Made by a program: the position numbers and the translations under genes. DNA of 64,000 bases, from positions 4,030,001-4,094,000 of the forward strand of contig JAQOTA010000053.1 of assembly GCA_029532415.1 (NCBI GenBank), read 5' to 3'. Shown piece after piece: positions 10,355-21,590 of this stretch. Source of the DNA: Marasmius tenuissimus. Its lineage: Eukaryota > Basidiomycota > Agaricomycetes > Agaricales > Marasmiaceae. Positions within the stretch are counted from its first letter, which is position 1; the number at the start of each line of letters is the position of its first letter. The notes below the pieces were generated by a model. The model searched no databases, was not told the origin of the DNA, and worked only from the letters and a program-made list of their open reading frames with translations.

Positions 10355-12572
10355 CTATGTTTTTCTATTCTTGCCCCTTCCAATGTCTGAATGCTCGGTG
10401 TCGGCAAAACGTTCTGGTGCTCTGCGTGATCTTTTGGCTGGAGGCCCATCGCCATCGCCCCCGAAGTCTTCACCAACTCGTTTCTCCCCTCGACCTGCGC
10501 GCAAATCTATCTCAAGGTTCTCGACAGCACCTCCGTTGGCGGGGTGTGGTGAATTTCTGGGAGTCTGAGGCTCGTTGCCAGGTGAAGGACTCTGCAGAGA
10601 ACGGGGTTCTGGATGGTTGTCGGGAGTCTGGGTTTCAGGATGCAGAGGGGAATCTGGCAAAGGTGTCTGATGGCCAGGCGTGGGTTGAGGATTGGAAGAT
10701 GCCGATTGAGATTCGGAAGGGTGAATGTCGTTGCTGGGCTGCTCTTTGGCCCTTTTCTTTGGTTTTGGTTTTGGTTTTGGTCGTGGAGGTGGGGGAGATG
10801 GAGATGGAGACAATGTTGGGGCGGCAGCAGCAGCGGCCGAAGACGAAGCTGTATTGGCCGCTGGAGCTGCTCTGTCGTTGTTGGTGAAAGTTCCTTTCTT
10901 CTTTTTGGATGACTTTGGCTGAGCCGGTTTTGCCTTTGATGGTGACTTCGGTGTTGATTTGGATTGTGACTTGGGTTGCGAGCTGGACTTCGACTTCGAC
11001 TTTGAGGTTGACTTCGACTTCGACTTTGACTTGGCTGTCTTGCTGTTCGACCCCTCGTTCCCAGGATCATCCCCTCCGTCGTCACTATCACTCTCTCGCC
11101 CCTCATCATCATCATCCTCACCCTGTACTGGCTTCTTTGGCCTCTTTTTCCCCTTATCACTCCGAGGCTCCCTCTCCCGCTCAACAATCGACCCATTCAC
11201 TACCCCTTGGCGGTACGAATCCTTCCATTCTGCCCACTCGCACTCGCTCATCTTGTGAAAGATTGGGTGATTGGTGTCATCTCGAATGGCGTTACGAATC
11301 GCTGTCAACTGCCGGATATCTTTGGTAGCCTTGCTCGGATTTTCGAAATTCGGGACCGGCCAGTTCGCGGCGACGACTCCATGGTGCCAAGTGATTTGCT
11401 GTGCGAATCCCTGGTAAAACATACGAGGGACTACACAGCCTGCCGCCGTGTCTATTTTCGGGTGAGCCATGAGTGTCAAAGGGTTATGATGGAAACATGA
11501 GCTAACCTAGTCTCTCTTTGACAAGGTCAACGATCTCACTCGAGAGAGCCGCAACACGCTCTTTATCGGTCGTAAACAATTCTGAAATTCTATAATCAGT
11601 ACGTTGGTTTATCCATCAGCAGGGGGGACACATACTCATGACATCACAGCCAGCAATCGAGAACGACTGGAACTTCAAGCCCACCTCCCGTGCATTGAAC
11701 GATGAACTCCGGGTGATCAAGGCGAGGTACTTTTCGATAGCCGGGTTACTGAAGTACCACTGGGGTTCCATAAAATCTTCTGTCCGGTTACGAACGACAC
11801 AGAGGAAAGCATCGATTCCGACTCGCAATGATAGGGCTTCAAGCTGATAAAGAGGTACGTAAAACCATACAATGAAGAGAATTGAGGAGTGCATACAATC
11901 CTGACAATGGCATCAATAGATATAGTTACGTCGTGCGCTCTGGCCTTCGCAGTCGGGTTGCGGCCCTTCCTCTCTGACTCCTTCAGGTCATGGTACCGCT
12001 TAACCATGTTCACCCGGTCGGGTTTCGACATCTTCAGGTACTCCGGTTTGTATTCTTTCGTTATTTCCATCAAGGTTTTCGTGATTCCCTCTAGCCGGTG
12101 TAAGTTACGACAACGCCCAATAGAATCCATAATGAAACTTACCATTACGCAGATCATGGGCCTTGACGCACTTGAACGCATTGAAATCATTTGTGTGTTG
12201 CTGCTGCTTGGTCAACCGCACCCCTCCCTGGAAGAGTAGGTCTAAGAAGTATCGCACCTAGGGACAACCGGTGAGTACAAGAATGAGGAACTAAAAGGTA
12301 ATCCTTACTTTGCGACCATACTTCCCAGCCAATTGCTCCGCCAGCTTCCTCGTATCCTGTTCCCACTTAGCAACAATATCATTTATTGCCTTACGGGTTG
12401 CTTGAGCCTTCTGTCGCCGTATGATCTTCAATGCCTGAGGAATTGGAGTCGGCTTTGGGCGTGGACGCCGTTTGCGTGGGTCGATAAGAGACTTGACGAT
12501 GCCGTAGCGCTTCTTGCTCGCCAATAAGGACGCAGCAGGAAGGGTGGCGGCGCTACGCTTGAGGGTAACCAT
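10355..12572 (-). CDS. KDZ-element cargo protein A, basic with low-complexity C-terminus (unknown function)
   Basis: Read leftward from ATG 12572-12570 (MVTLKRSAATLPAASLL) through about six exons to a TAG at 10357-10355. The N-terminal third is basic and helical (KIIRRQKAQATRKAIND, AEQLAGKYGRK). A middle part reads LRVGIDAFLCVVRNRTEDF, then PQWYFSNPAIEKYL and FSIAGCDVM. Later come WHHGVVAANWPVPNFENP and EPRSDKGKKRPKK. About 190 residues of Ser/Lys- and Pro-rich sequence then end in a basic tail. From memory, the PQWYF...IAGCDV and RSDKGKKR blocks resemble an expanded, uncharacterised family in mushroom genomes; this is recollection, not a search. Its position inside the transposon, on the same strand as the transposase, makes it cargo. 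DNA binding is a guess from charge only. Confidence 0.7.
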
Positions 12573-12762
12573 AGAGCAAAGGAGGTGAGCGTTAGGGCGA
12601 GTAGAGTCAAGGCGAGTGTCAAGGTGAGTATCAAGGTGGTTGTTGAGGTGAGTATCCGAATTTTCAAGATTTTTCAGCCTCTGTATCATGGTTTTGCTTA
12701 CTGAAATTGGAAATCTAAGGAGTATTATAAAATATCCACATGTCTGGCGCATCGTAGATGAC

Positions 12763-13360
12763 CTAGATCTCCCGACTGGTACCCCCTTCGTCATGCCCTT
12801 CAGTCTGAGCACCAGATTCCGGTGTGTCATCTCTCTGCTCTCCCTCCTCGCTTTCCTCCTCCCTGCTTTTTGCCCTTTCTCTTTCCTCCTCTTCGTGATA
12901 CTTTTTTGTCGTCTCAATCAAGTCTATGTAGCTATCCCAAGATTCTTTGTCTCGTCGTTCCATCTCATCCCAGGTGGCCACCGCATTGGCTGTAATTTCA
13001 TTGATCTTTTCTCCACGCTTTATCGCAGCACGTCCCTGGCTGGCTTGTTGTTTCCACTCGGCTACATCCATCCATTTGCCGGTTGGAAACAACTCGACGT
13101 GATCACGATTCCGTGTGACTTGCCATGAATTTTCAGCACAGTGAAATGGGACAAATATATCTAACTCACCGTCACAGCTTTGTTTGTTTTCATCATGAGC
13201 GGATATATCGTCGTCCTCTTCGGGAGGGACCCAAGGCTTGAAGGTTTTGCTAAGCTGCGGTTGCGGTAAGTTGAGTGAGATTGAAAATATTGTAAAGCGG
13301 ATGGGGAAATGCTACCTGAACGCGCCGTTTCCCATCTCGTCCGATCCGAATGGGAGGCAT
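12763..13360 (-). CDS. KDZ-element cargo protein B2, short and highly charged, HMG-box-like helix pattern
   Basis: Begins at ATG 13360-13358 (MPPIRIGRDGKRRVQ). Splicing two GT-AG introns joins it to LSKTFKPWVPPEEDDD and then to LFPTGKWMDVAEWKQQAS...TWDEMERRDKESWDSYIDL. It ends in a Glu/Arg-rich acidic stretch and TAG at 12765-12763. The W-x-x-M...DKESW...Y spacing is reminiscent of an HMG box, but the match is weak and visual only. The gene may instead be the 3' part of the neighbouring cargo gene B: an acceptor at about 13372 would join in frame (phase 0) to the donor near 13604. I list it separately because that intron would be unusually long (about 230 bp). Confidence 0.5.
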
Positions 13361-13492
13361 ATTGAAGGACTAATTTATGCTCATTGGTTGGTTGTCTTAT
13401 ATTCACACTTATCACCTCGATATCACTCGATTGGAAATGAGAATCATGATGAAATTTCGCTACTGCTGTACAGTGTACATGCTACAGGTCGG

Positions 13493-14904
13493 TCACTGGC
13501 CGGAGCCAAGAAGATCCCACATGAAAACACACTGGGACTCCGAGACCGTCGAAAAGTCCCCGAGAACCCTGTTCAAAAAATAGGATACCTCTCCCTCTGC
13601 CTCTAAGAAGTGATTCATCACGGCGCTTTTCGTCTGCTCATCATAGTTGTGGCGGAGAAAATAGCTATGGGCAAGAGGGCCGAATGGGCGTGACGGTGAT
13701 GTCCGTCTGATCGTACGGCTGTTACCATGGCTAGATGATTGACCTCTGACCGGAGTGGATGAACACATGGGACGAGCTGAGTGATACAGTCAGCTGAGGC
13801 CAGAAAAAAATCGGCGGGATCAATACCCACCGGTGTTCTGACGGTTATGACTAACCGTGGGCGATGGTTTGAGCTCCCGGGATAGTATAGGCTGAGGAAT
13901 TGGCCATGGTGTTGAACGAGGAGAAAGCATGGGAGGGGGGAAGGTGGATATATCGACTGATGGGAATCGAGGCTGAGAGCGAGACTGGAGCTGAGGGATG
14001 CCAGCAATGTCTGAATCAGAGATCTCGCATTCAAAACCTTTCCAAATTTCGGCTTCTGTGATCTAGTCAGTATAGTGTATCTCAAGGGCGATAATAAGGA
14101 GAGTTCCTACCGTAGGCAGTCATTTCTGCATCCTTCTTGGTAGGCGATCCTTTCGTTGTTGTTGGTGCCTTAAATGCAGCGGTAGTGGACTCTTTAGGCA
14201 CAGCAGGACGATGGGTCAGCGTTGCAGCTTTTGCAGGAGATTTTGAGCGTACAGGATGTCCGCTGATTGTGTACGAAGGGAGTTTAGTGACCGTGCTAGG
14301 CCGGGGTGGGTCCAACGTATCGGAAAGGTAGTGATGGAGAAGGCCTTCTCCTTTGGTGATAAGTGCGAGTAGGCCTCCTAGAAATGTTGAATGTATAGTA
14401 ATCTTTCGATCTGAGAGTTCGGCAGAACTCTCCCAGACATCTACAGCCGACGTGCTCGGGAAAGTTGTCAACAAACGTGATGATAATGGAGGCGATAATA
14501 TTACTCACTAGTCGTAATATAAAGCTAGCTTTTTAGCGCGATGAAACGCATAGAAGGAGCTTGACTGTGTGGCCATAAGGTCACAGATGTGTTCAAGTAA
14601 CTGGTGTTCAGCCAGCCGCTCGACTACTCTTGCCGGGTCTTCCAAGGAGGATAACTCACTCATGATAGGTTGAAGGACAGTCATGATAAGGCGAGACAGG
14701 TGAGTAGGGACCTGAATACATTTGGGCCAGATTCCTGGGAAACCCACTGGAATTTCTGGCCTGGGAGGAATTTTTTGAGTCACGAAGCGTTGATAGAGGT
14801 ATTCTGAACAACTCACGGCTCTTTGTATACACCTCCTCCGGAATATGAGAGCCCACCAATTTTGTAGTCGCAAGCAGTGGATGGCCAAAATACGCCGAAC
14901 TCAT
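13493..14904 (-). CDS. KDZ-element cargo protein B (unknown function)
   Basis: Begins at ATG 14904-14902 (MSSAYFGHPLLATTKLVGSH) and runs leftward through about five exons. Recognisable stretches are IPVGFPGIWPKCIQVPTHL, a helical block with EDPARVVERLAEHQ, then VDVWESSAELSDRKIT. A Ser/Pro/Lys-rich linker follows, then EIWKGFECEISDSD, and finally SYFLRHNYDEQTKSAVMNHF. If unspliced after GEGE-like sequence near 13605, the frame ends at TGA 13495-13493. Alternatively it splices on into the 12763-13360 gene. No catalytic motif or known domain is recognised; in particular no HxD...H dioxygenase triad is evident. It is divergently transcribed from cargo gene C across a 1.0 kb gap containing a repeated motif. 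Confidence 0.55.
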
Positions 14905-15078
14905 AGTTGCCGCTGCTCAGCGCGTTGCTTTGCATTGATGGACGAGAAACAAGAGACGCAAATCGTGAGACGAGTTCAAAGATCAGTGATTGATCTGAGC
15001 TAACAAATCTTATCAGGAAGATAGGCAGCCTGAATCATATCTTTTTGATAAGATCAAATCAAGGTGAGAGCAGACGGC

Positions 15079-15681
15079 CATGGTCACCACGGTCGCCACG
15101 GCCGTAGGCTTCCCCCATACAAATACCATCGAGCACACGAATTGCTGCCAATCTTATACAGTTCCAGGCCTGGGTTATGCATAAAAGCTCACTATCTCAT
15201 GGCGCTTACTCAGGGTACACAATACTGAGCAGATTATCAACGGTATGTGTCCTAATCAAACTGATTTAGCTCGGATGATCGCCACAGTCACCATGGTTGT
15301 AATCTTGTAAATGACCACGACTTATGCTGCATGCGGGAGGAACACAGATTCCTCGACAAGTTACTATCCAGTGCGTTCAAATCAACTGTTTGGGGCTTAT
15401 CTGTAAGCCAGTAACTACCCTAGTACATCTTAGATCCATTGTTGACTCTTAGAACTCGTACTTCGAGAGTCACCCAGTCAACTTCATTTCCAGATCCATG
15501 TTCAAGTCCGGCCTTATAACATATTTATACTCTGGATATGTACTGGTGAGTATACAAATAATTCAAACTGCTCGTTTATCGTTGGGTACGTGCTAATATT
15601 CCCTAAAATAGCCACAATTGACGCGTACAAAGCCTACTGATGATAGAAACATATCTTCCTCTGGTCACCACAGTCACCATG
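15079..15681. promoter_or_regulatory. Three copies of a 9-bp-dimer motif in the divergent cargo promoter
   Basis: Direct copies at 15082-15100, 15277-15294 and 15662-15679 fit the consensus GTCRCCACRGTCRCCA (the second has ATC for the first GTC). Each is itself a tandem dimer of GTCRCCACR. All three have the same orientation and all lie between the starts of cargo genes B (14904, minus) and C (15926, plus). This spacing suggests protein-binding sites for an element-encoded or host factor; the function is inferred. Confidence 0.5.
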
Positions 15682-15925
15682 CACAGATGATGCCCACATT
15701 ATGGTGTGTGGTTGCTTCTCAGTTCAGCTTAAGGCTCGCTACCTTGGTTGATCACAATTGTTTCAGTCCATCTTCCACTCTGCAAGGCTCCTTTGTTGCA
15801 TCCTACAGATCACTTGCTCAATTTACTCAGCCTCAAGATTTGAGCGTGAGGAGTCCCTCGCACCGGCAATCTCCGGGAAGCCATGGTATGTCTAATTTTC
15901 AAATCGCATCTTTGTCACTTTTCCA

Positions 15926-17171
15926 ATGTCCAACAACAGCGCCATCGACGCTGAAAGTCCTATGGACTCCGAACACGCCCCTTCGTCAGATGGGAAACTC
16001 TCTGACAACACTAATCTCCACCACGGTGATAACCCTTTCTCTCACATTCAATTCTCAGATCGCCCACGACGTTTTCCTGGGGAGGCAAATGACGACCTAC
16101 CTCCATCTTCTCCCCCATTGTCCCACTCCTCATTCGAAGAGGAGAAGGAATGTCAATATGGTATCTCGACTTCTCAGCTATATTCTATAGTTACTAAATG
16201 TACGTGATAGTGCCAGATGCCGACACAGAGTCCCTGAAGAACCTCGGATGCGCTCGTGTAAACGCCGAGCAAGCTCTACTCAAATCAAGAACAGGTGAGC
16301 TCGAGGTGAACGAATATATACTTTACTGATAGTACGGCACAGATCTGGAATATTTCGAGAGAAGCCGAAAGCTCCACAACGTTCAGGATATGACTATTCG
16401 GTTCCTTGAGGGTCGTATCTATTCTTGGGAGAGGTATGGTGCGAGACTCAAAACAGAGAATCAACGCTACGAGCACCGGTTCAACGGCATACAGTGTTTA
16501 TATACCAAATACAAAGGCGCGTGTCAAGCTCTACATTCTTGAGTATAATTACTTATGTTTCACAATAGAAAACCTCAAGGAACTCAACGACACCCAGGAC
16601 ACTCTCCACAACCATCAAGAAGAAGTCTCAGAGCTCACCGCCCAGGTTGATTCTCTTACGGAGGAGAACAAAGAACTGCGTACTCGGGCCAACGCACTCG
16701 AGATTGAGAGCGATGACCTCAAGTATGTCCTTGGGGACTTCGAAGACCGGCTTGGAGTGCCCCACGGCATACGAGTTGTTGACAGGCTCTTCAATCCTCC
16801 TGCCGGACCCTGAGCAATCCCGACCCTTCACCCATCGTATGACTTACATCCATTATATACTCATTTTGGTTTTAACTAATCAATTCACAGATGTTTTGAG
16901 GCTGTATCAAGTGTCGGCGGCTCTGAGAAGCCCTCACAGAAGAATGGGAGGCAGCTCAGCAAGCAAGCACGATACCGGGCGAGCCATCGCGACGAACTTC
17001 GTGAGAAAGCGCGCATTCGGCGGAACAACATGTGAGCCGTATCAATACTACTCATGCTGATAGGGAGCTCAACTGACGTACATGATTCTTGATTGCAGCA
17101 AATTACAGTTACAAAGTAAACGTTCGCGCAATAGGAACAAGCAAGATTTGAAGCGCATGAAGCGCAAATAG
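15926..17171 (+). CDS. KDZ-element cargo protein C, coiled-coil with basic C-terminus
   Basis: Starts at ATG 15926 (MSNNSAIDAESPMDSE) with an acidic, Ser/Pro-rich N-terminus. Splicing gives VPDADTESLKNLGCARVNAE, then a helical segment (LEYFERSRKLHNVQ...). A heptad-rich coiled coil follows (ELTAQVDSLTEENKELRTRA), then a Lys/Arg-rich tail ending KRMKRK at the TAG at 17169-17171. The join before NLKELNDTQ works only with a GC-AG intron (16517-16568). Otherwise the frame breaks there, so this is either a rare intron or a frameshift. A strong donor GTATGT at about 16723 pairs with an acceptor near 16890. The gene ends 37 bp from the transposase stop codon, on the opposite strand. The protein looks nuclear and oligomeric, but its function is unknown. 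Confidence 0.6.
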
Positions 17172-17207
17172 TCCCATACCTAATGTATACGTAGAATACA
17201 AAAATCA

Positions 17208-20200
17208 TTACAATGTTCGTTCGTCCAGAGCTAGTCCCTCGAGAAAAGTAATGATACCGTCGTCATCGTTATCCAGTCCTTCAAAATCATCCGCATCTCC
17301 ATCCATGGCTGCTGCAGGTGCATGTTCCAATCCGTTGCGAGGTGGTCCTGGCACCAGCAAAGTTTCGTTATCCGATCGAACAATTCCCAAGATATCTACC
17401 CAGGGTGGTAGAGGAACGGAGTCCGTCTGTTCCGGATTCCCGCTGAGACGTTCGCCCGGGGTGAGGTCACCTATGGAGACCCTCAATGACTTGGCAGCAG
17501 ACAGATTTCAAAGTAGAACTCACCCGTGAATCCGTTGAGTTTACTGGTGGATAGTAGCCTCTCCGCAATACGGGCATGAATGGCAAGACGGTGGGTTTGC
17601 TGTCGAACAAGCTCTGAGGCTAAGTCAGGGTTGGAGTCTCTTGTGGATATGATGGCATGGTGATAGTCAGCATGATCATCCAACATGAACGTTACCAGTC
17701 GCTTAATTTCAACGTTTAGCCGGTCGATCTCCTCCCTAGCTCGCAGAATGCCAAAATGAAGCTGCATCGCCTGACGATTATCGGGTTTCGCCCATGGTAG
17801 TTGCGCGATGTCCAGGTGTGTATCCTTGAGGAGGTCGAAATCTGCAAGGCTGGCCATCTCAATGATGGAGTTCCACGAGAGTGTCGCACGAGGAGGATCC
17901 ATCCGTTCGGCGGCACTGTTGTATGCATCAAGGGCCTTTTTGATGGCCTCGGCCCTTGATTTAAGCGCCTGGGTGATCTTTGTACGTTGTTTGTAGCCTT
18001 TGCCAGGCGTCAATTGAAGTTCAAGGGCAAGAAAAAATGGGAATGAACGCACCAACTCCGCTCATGTTCAGTTTTGTGAGTTCAAACAGCCGTTGAACGA
18101 CTAGGCGCTCTAGCTGCTCAAGTGACTGGCGGTACTCTTGTTGGACGATCCCTTTCTCGGCGTCCAGGAACTCGGGTGATTCGGGGGTCCATTGCTCTGT
18201 AATTCCGTGCTCCACCTCCCAATCAGCAACCTCCTCCGTCAGTCGGTCGAACTTTTGATAAGTCGTCCGATACCGCACCTCGATCTGCTTGATATGTTTG
18301 GTCGTGAATTTCTCTGCCGCAGGAGTGCCGAGAAGCCTATATTTCTCGGCTGCATCGTCACTTGCTTTCCTATAGACCAGATTAGTTTGAGGAATCACTC
18401 GGTGAACTGTAACTCACCTGGCACTCCAGAGCCGCTGGAGGAGTTCTGCATACTCGATTTGTTCCTCCTCCTCCACTGGGTCTTCAGAAGGTTTGTTGAA
18501 ATGCTCGCGCTCAGCCTTCAGGAACTGTTCGCAGCTTTCGGGCGTAATACTCAAATTGATGCACGCCTCCTCGAAGAGGGGGACATCCGTCGTGAGTTGT
18601 CGGAGGGCTTGGCGATAATTTTGATAGATGAAATTACCTACAGGGATGTTAGCTCGTGCGCGATCAGAATAGACTGTGACTCACCAGATGCCGCGTGCTT
18701 ATCTTCGTCATGAAACGCAAAGTACTCCAACATGGCTTGAAGCCGGTGGAACTCGGTGCTCAGACGGGTGGTAGACGCAAGTGAGTTGGAACCTGAGAAT
18801 GTTCGCTCTGCTTCCTCGAAGTCCTCCAAACCAACACCCTTGACATACATAGGATGCCAATCCAGTTGGCATTTTCGGTTGTGTGCATGCCCGTGGAATG
18901 AAGGTACGACCCCCCGGAGTTGGAAGCCCAAGACGTCTGATCCGAGCTTCGCACTCCGGAGTAGCGTCTTGTAGAAGGCGCACATTATGTCATACCCAAT
19001 GCCTAACTCCTTCCCATAGGCATCGAGTAGCCGACGTATAACAGAGAGTGGGTACTTCATCCTAAATGAAGATGTAAGTAGGTGTAAAATAGGTTTGAGT
19101 GAGGGAAATACTCACAACTCTCCGCTTTTGATCATGTCGCAGAGGGCAAGGACATGACCGTGCCGACACACAGCAAGGAAGATCCCGGTGATTGAAAAGA
19201 ACGCAAACATCTTTTTCCGAGCCTCGGGAGCAGCAACCCGCCAGCGCTCGACACACGTGTCGACGCAAGCGGCCAAATCCTCCATTTCATTGACGTTAAG
19301 CCACGCCACACCCGAGTCAGCAGTATCAGATGAGCAGCAGGGCTCTGTTGTTGATGTGCTCGGGGCTGAAGTCAAAGGGTTGGGGACATCCTTGGGATTC
19401 TATCCAGTAGAGTCAAGTTAGTTTAATCCAGCCAAAGATTAAGATATGCACCGAACCTTTTGCGCATTCGCAACCTCATCTTTCATGACGTCAACCTCAT
19501 CTGCACTGATCCACCGAGGATCATGCAGCTGCCGTGTATCCAGTCGAGGGTTACCGCTCTTGTGTGTGGGATCAACAAGCTTCAAAGAGCTATTTCCATC
19601 GATAGCAAGGAGCATTCTCGGCGAAAGTTTCTTCTCATTTGCGAGTTCATAAGTACAGGGTGGACAGGTGAGAGTTTGGAAAGATTCCGCCGAGTCCCTC
19701 TTGAGCGCAGCCAATGTGAGTTGCTTCACCTCGCGAATAATGCTGAGGTAAGCATCGTATGCTGTACGTAGCTGGTCTTCTCGGTGGGGGTCGTAAGGGA
19801 TCTGAATGATATGGAAACATGAGGTTAACTTTCTGTGCGAACAAGGAAACGGCGGTAATAGCTTACCCGGTGGATATTGTGGAGAGATCGAGCAAGCCCT
19901 TCAATGCTAAAGCGAGGGCATACACGGTTGATTTGACGAAAGATGTCGAAGAGAGAAAGGGAGAATGCTATGGTTGGAACTTCCGGGCTACTGCCTATGA
20001 AACCATGTCGAAGGAGTGTGTCGTTCACAGAGAGTGATGTGGCATTGATGGCAGAGAACTGGATTGGTTGGTTGGCTGTAAGTGCATTAGATATTTGAGA
20101 TGTTTCTGTAGAATAGAATAGAACTTGAGACGCACTGTTGAAGTCCAATATATGTATTGACCACGAAGTCTCCAAAACCTCAGGGGCCCCGTGGGCACGA

Positions 20201-20781
20201 AACGCCATGTATGCCTCGACAAGTGCAGGCAGTTGTGCCTTCCATGCCTGTACCTGTCGTTCGACGCGGTCGGAACGGTCCCGATCATCTTTACGGCTGT
20301 AGGTAATGTGACTATGAGCAAAGTGATAGAAAAATGAAAAGCCGCCGTACGTCTTCTTCGAAAGCAACGAGTTGAGCAACAGCTGCTCATGATTCTCCCC
20401 TCCTTGATGACTGAAGAGGATGCCTTCCTCGCCGGGAGGAGGCTGAGCACCAAAAAGTGTATCGTCGTCGTCTTCATCCCCAGCATAGGCACCGTAATCA
20501 TTGTCGTCAAGGTGCATAGAGTAGTCGCCAGAATCCACCATTTGACGTGCCTCGAAGTTCAGAGCTGTCGATGCAACTGAGAAATTTTGAGAGGTAAGAT
20601 AAGTGTAAATTTGCGTACCATTGTACATTGAATCTCGCTCAGCCTCGGCCAAGCTCCAGTAATCCTTCGTTGCAGAGCTTGCCGTTACTCTTTTGCGCAA
20701 TCTACTTCCCTCACCCATTTTCTGTTTCCCGCCATACATGATTCCAACATTCTCCTTTTTTCGTCGTTTTGTAACGGCCAT
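17208..20781 (-). CDS. KDZ transposase, apparently intact
   Basis: Catalyses excision and insertion of the element. Read leftward from ATG 20781 (MAVTKRRKKENVGIMYGGKQ) over many short introns. I find no internal stop that splicing does not remove. Family landmarks in order are QVQAWKAQLPALVEAYMAF, NDTLLRHGFIGSSPEVPT, and CPPCTYELANEKKLSP followed by AIDGNSSLKLVD (first catalytic Asp, codon 19598-19596). Next are CVERWRVAAPEARKKMFAFF, FLAVCRHGHVLALCDM and SGEL. GIGYDIMCAFYKTLLRS carries the second Asp (codon about 18991-18989), and GLEDFEEAERTFSGSN carries the catalytic Glu. A long helical C-terminal region follows, ending in an acidic tail at 17208. There is no N-terminal cysteine cluster (CxC domain), unlike some relatives. 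The D-D-E assignment follows the published KDZ family description. Size is roughly 1,000 residues. Confidence 0.92.
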
Positions 20782-20930
20782 ACTCGCGAGAGAAAATTCC
20801 AGAGGGTGTTATTAAGGAGGAACGAGAGTCATAGAAAGGAGCTGTTGAAGAAGAGTGATGGATTGCGTAGACGATGTTGAGACCAGCGTTGACGTTGAGC
20901 AATGGACACGCGACAGCGGCGTTAGCAGGG

Positions 20931-21180
20931 ATCAGAGAAGTCGGGAAGACAGGACGAGCCCCGAGGCGCCTTCCCAAACGGGAGGTAGGCGCTAGAAGTC
21001 CTTAGGCGCTTAGACTGGGCTCGAGCTGGGGGGAACTTGCAGAAGTTAAGGGAATTATTCGAGGAATATCGAGGGAATTACTCGGATGCCGGGAAAATAG
21101 AGGAAGGGCCCACAAACTGATGGGGCAGTGGCGATCACATCGCCCCATCAATTAGTGGGTATACCTGGGAACCAAAGGTG
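20931..21180 (-). repeat. Right terminal inverted repeat of KDZ element (250 bp)
   Basis: Reverse complement of 9807-10056 with six transitions. The transposase ATG lies 150 bp inside its inner edge, so transposase transcription probably starts in or next to this repeat. Confidence 0.92.
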
Positions 21181-21188
21181 CCTCCAGA
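21181..21188. repeat. Target-site duplication, right copy (CCTCCAGA)
   Basis: Identical to 9799-9806. Removing the element and one copy gives the pre-insertion junction. Confidence 0.9.
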
Positions 21189-21590
21189 GACCATCCCAAC
21201 TTAGCTAGAATGCAATATCACGGTGCCAACAGGATGTACTCGTCTTTACATTATCCTGGTAACGGTACATTTGGTCTACCATTATAGAGCATTGAGAGTA
21301 GGTTTGGTGATTTTGATAAGAGAATACTGAGACCAGTAACAGTGGTGATTGTCGTCGTTGTCGAAACTCTGGTCGTCGCCGGCGCTTGTATTCACCTATG
21401 CGTGAATATAGGCGCCGGTGAGCAGCTTTGCCGCGCGAGTCCAAAATTGTCAGATTTGACACAGCCACCTGCCAGCTCACTCTCTCTTATACCGCTATGT
21501 CGCCTACTGATTTGTACTGGTCAAGTAGGTTCTTTCAATTCTCTATTCTCACTATCTTCAACACACTAACCTTGTCCCGGATACACACAT

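Larger units (their letters stand above)
9807..21180. mobile_element. Complete 11.4 kb KDZ-type (Kyakuja-Dileera-Zisupton) DNA transposon
   Basis: The element is bounded by 250-bp terminal inverted repeats (outermost bases CACCTTTGG and CCAAAGGTG) and a perfect 8-bp direct duplication CCTCCAGA. It encodes an apparently intact KDZ transposase (17208-20781, minus) and four candidate accessory genes: 10355-12572, 12763-13360 and 13493-14904 on the minus strand, and 15926-17171 on the plus strand. Coding content is nearly continuous apart from a 1.0 kb divergent promoter region at 14905-15925. The two inverted repeats differ at only about 6 of 250 positions, so the insertion is recent or the ends are maintained. 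KDZ elements were described as expanded in mushroom-forming fungi. I found no TET/JBP gene here, unlike some KDZ elements. Confidence 0.92.

Noticed and set aside
10267..11328. Several overlapping plus-strand ORFs, up to 206 codons
   Set aside because: They are antisense to the low-complexity tail of cargo gene A and reflect its biased composition.
15618..16190. 190-codon ORF overlapping the first exon of cargo gene C in another frame
   Set aside because: The overlapping frame from 15926 continues through good splice sites into the coiled coil; this one ends with no partner exon.
9807..21180. A TET/JBP dioxygenase gene, as reported in some KDZ elements
   Set aside because: I looked for the HxD...H iron-binding pattern in all spliced cargo frames and did not find it.
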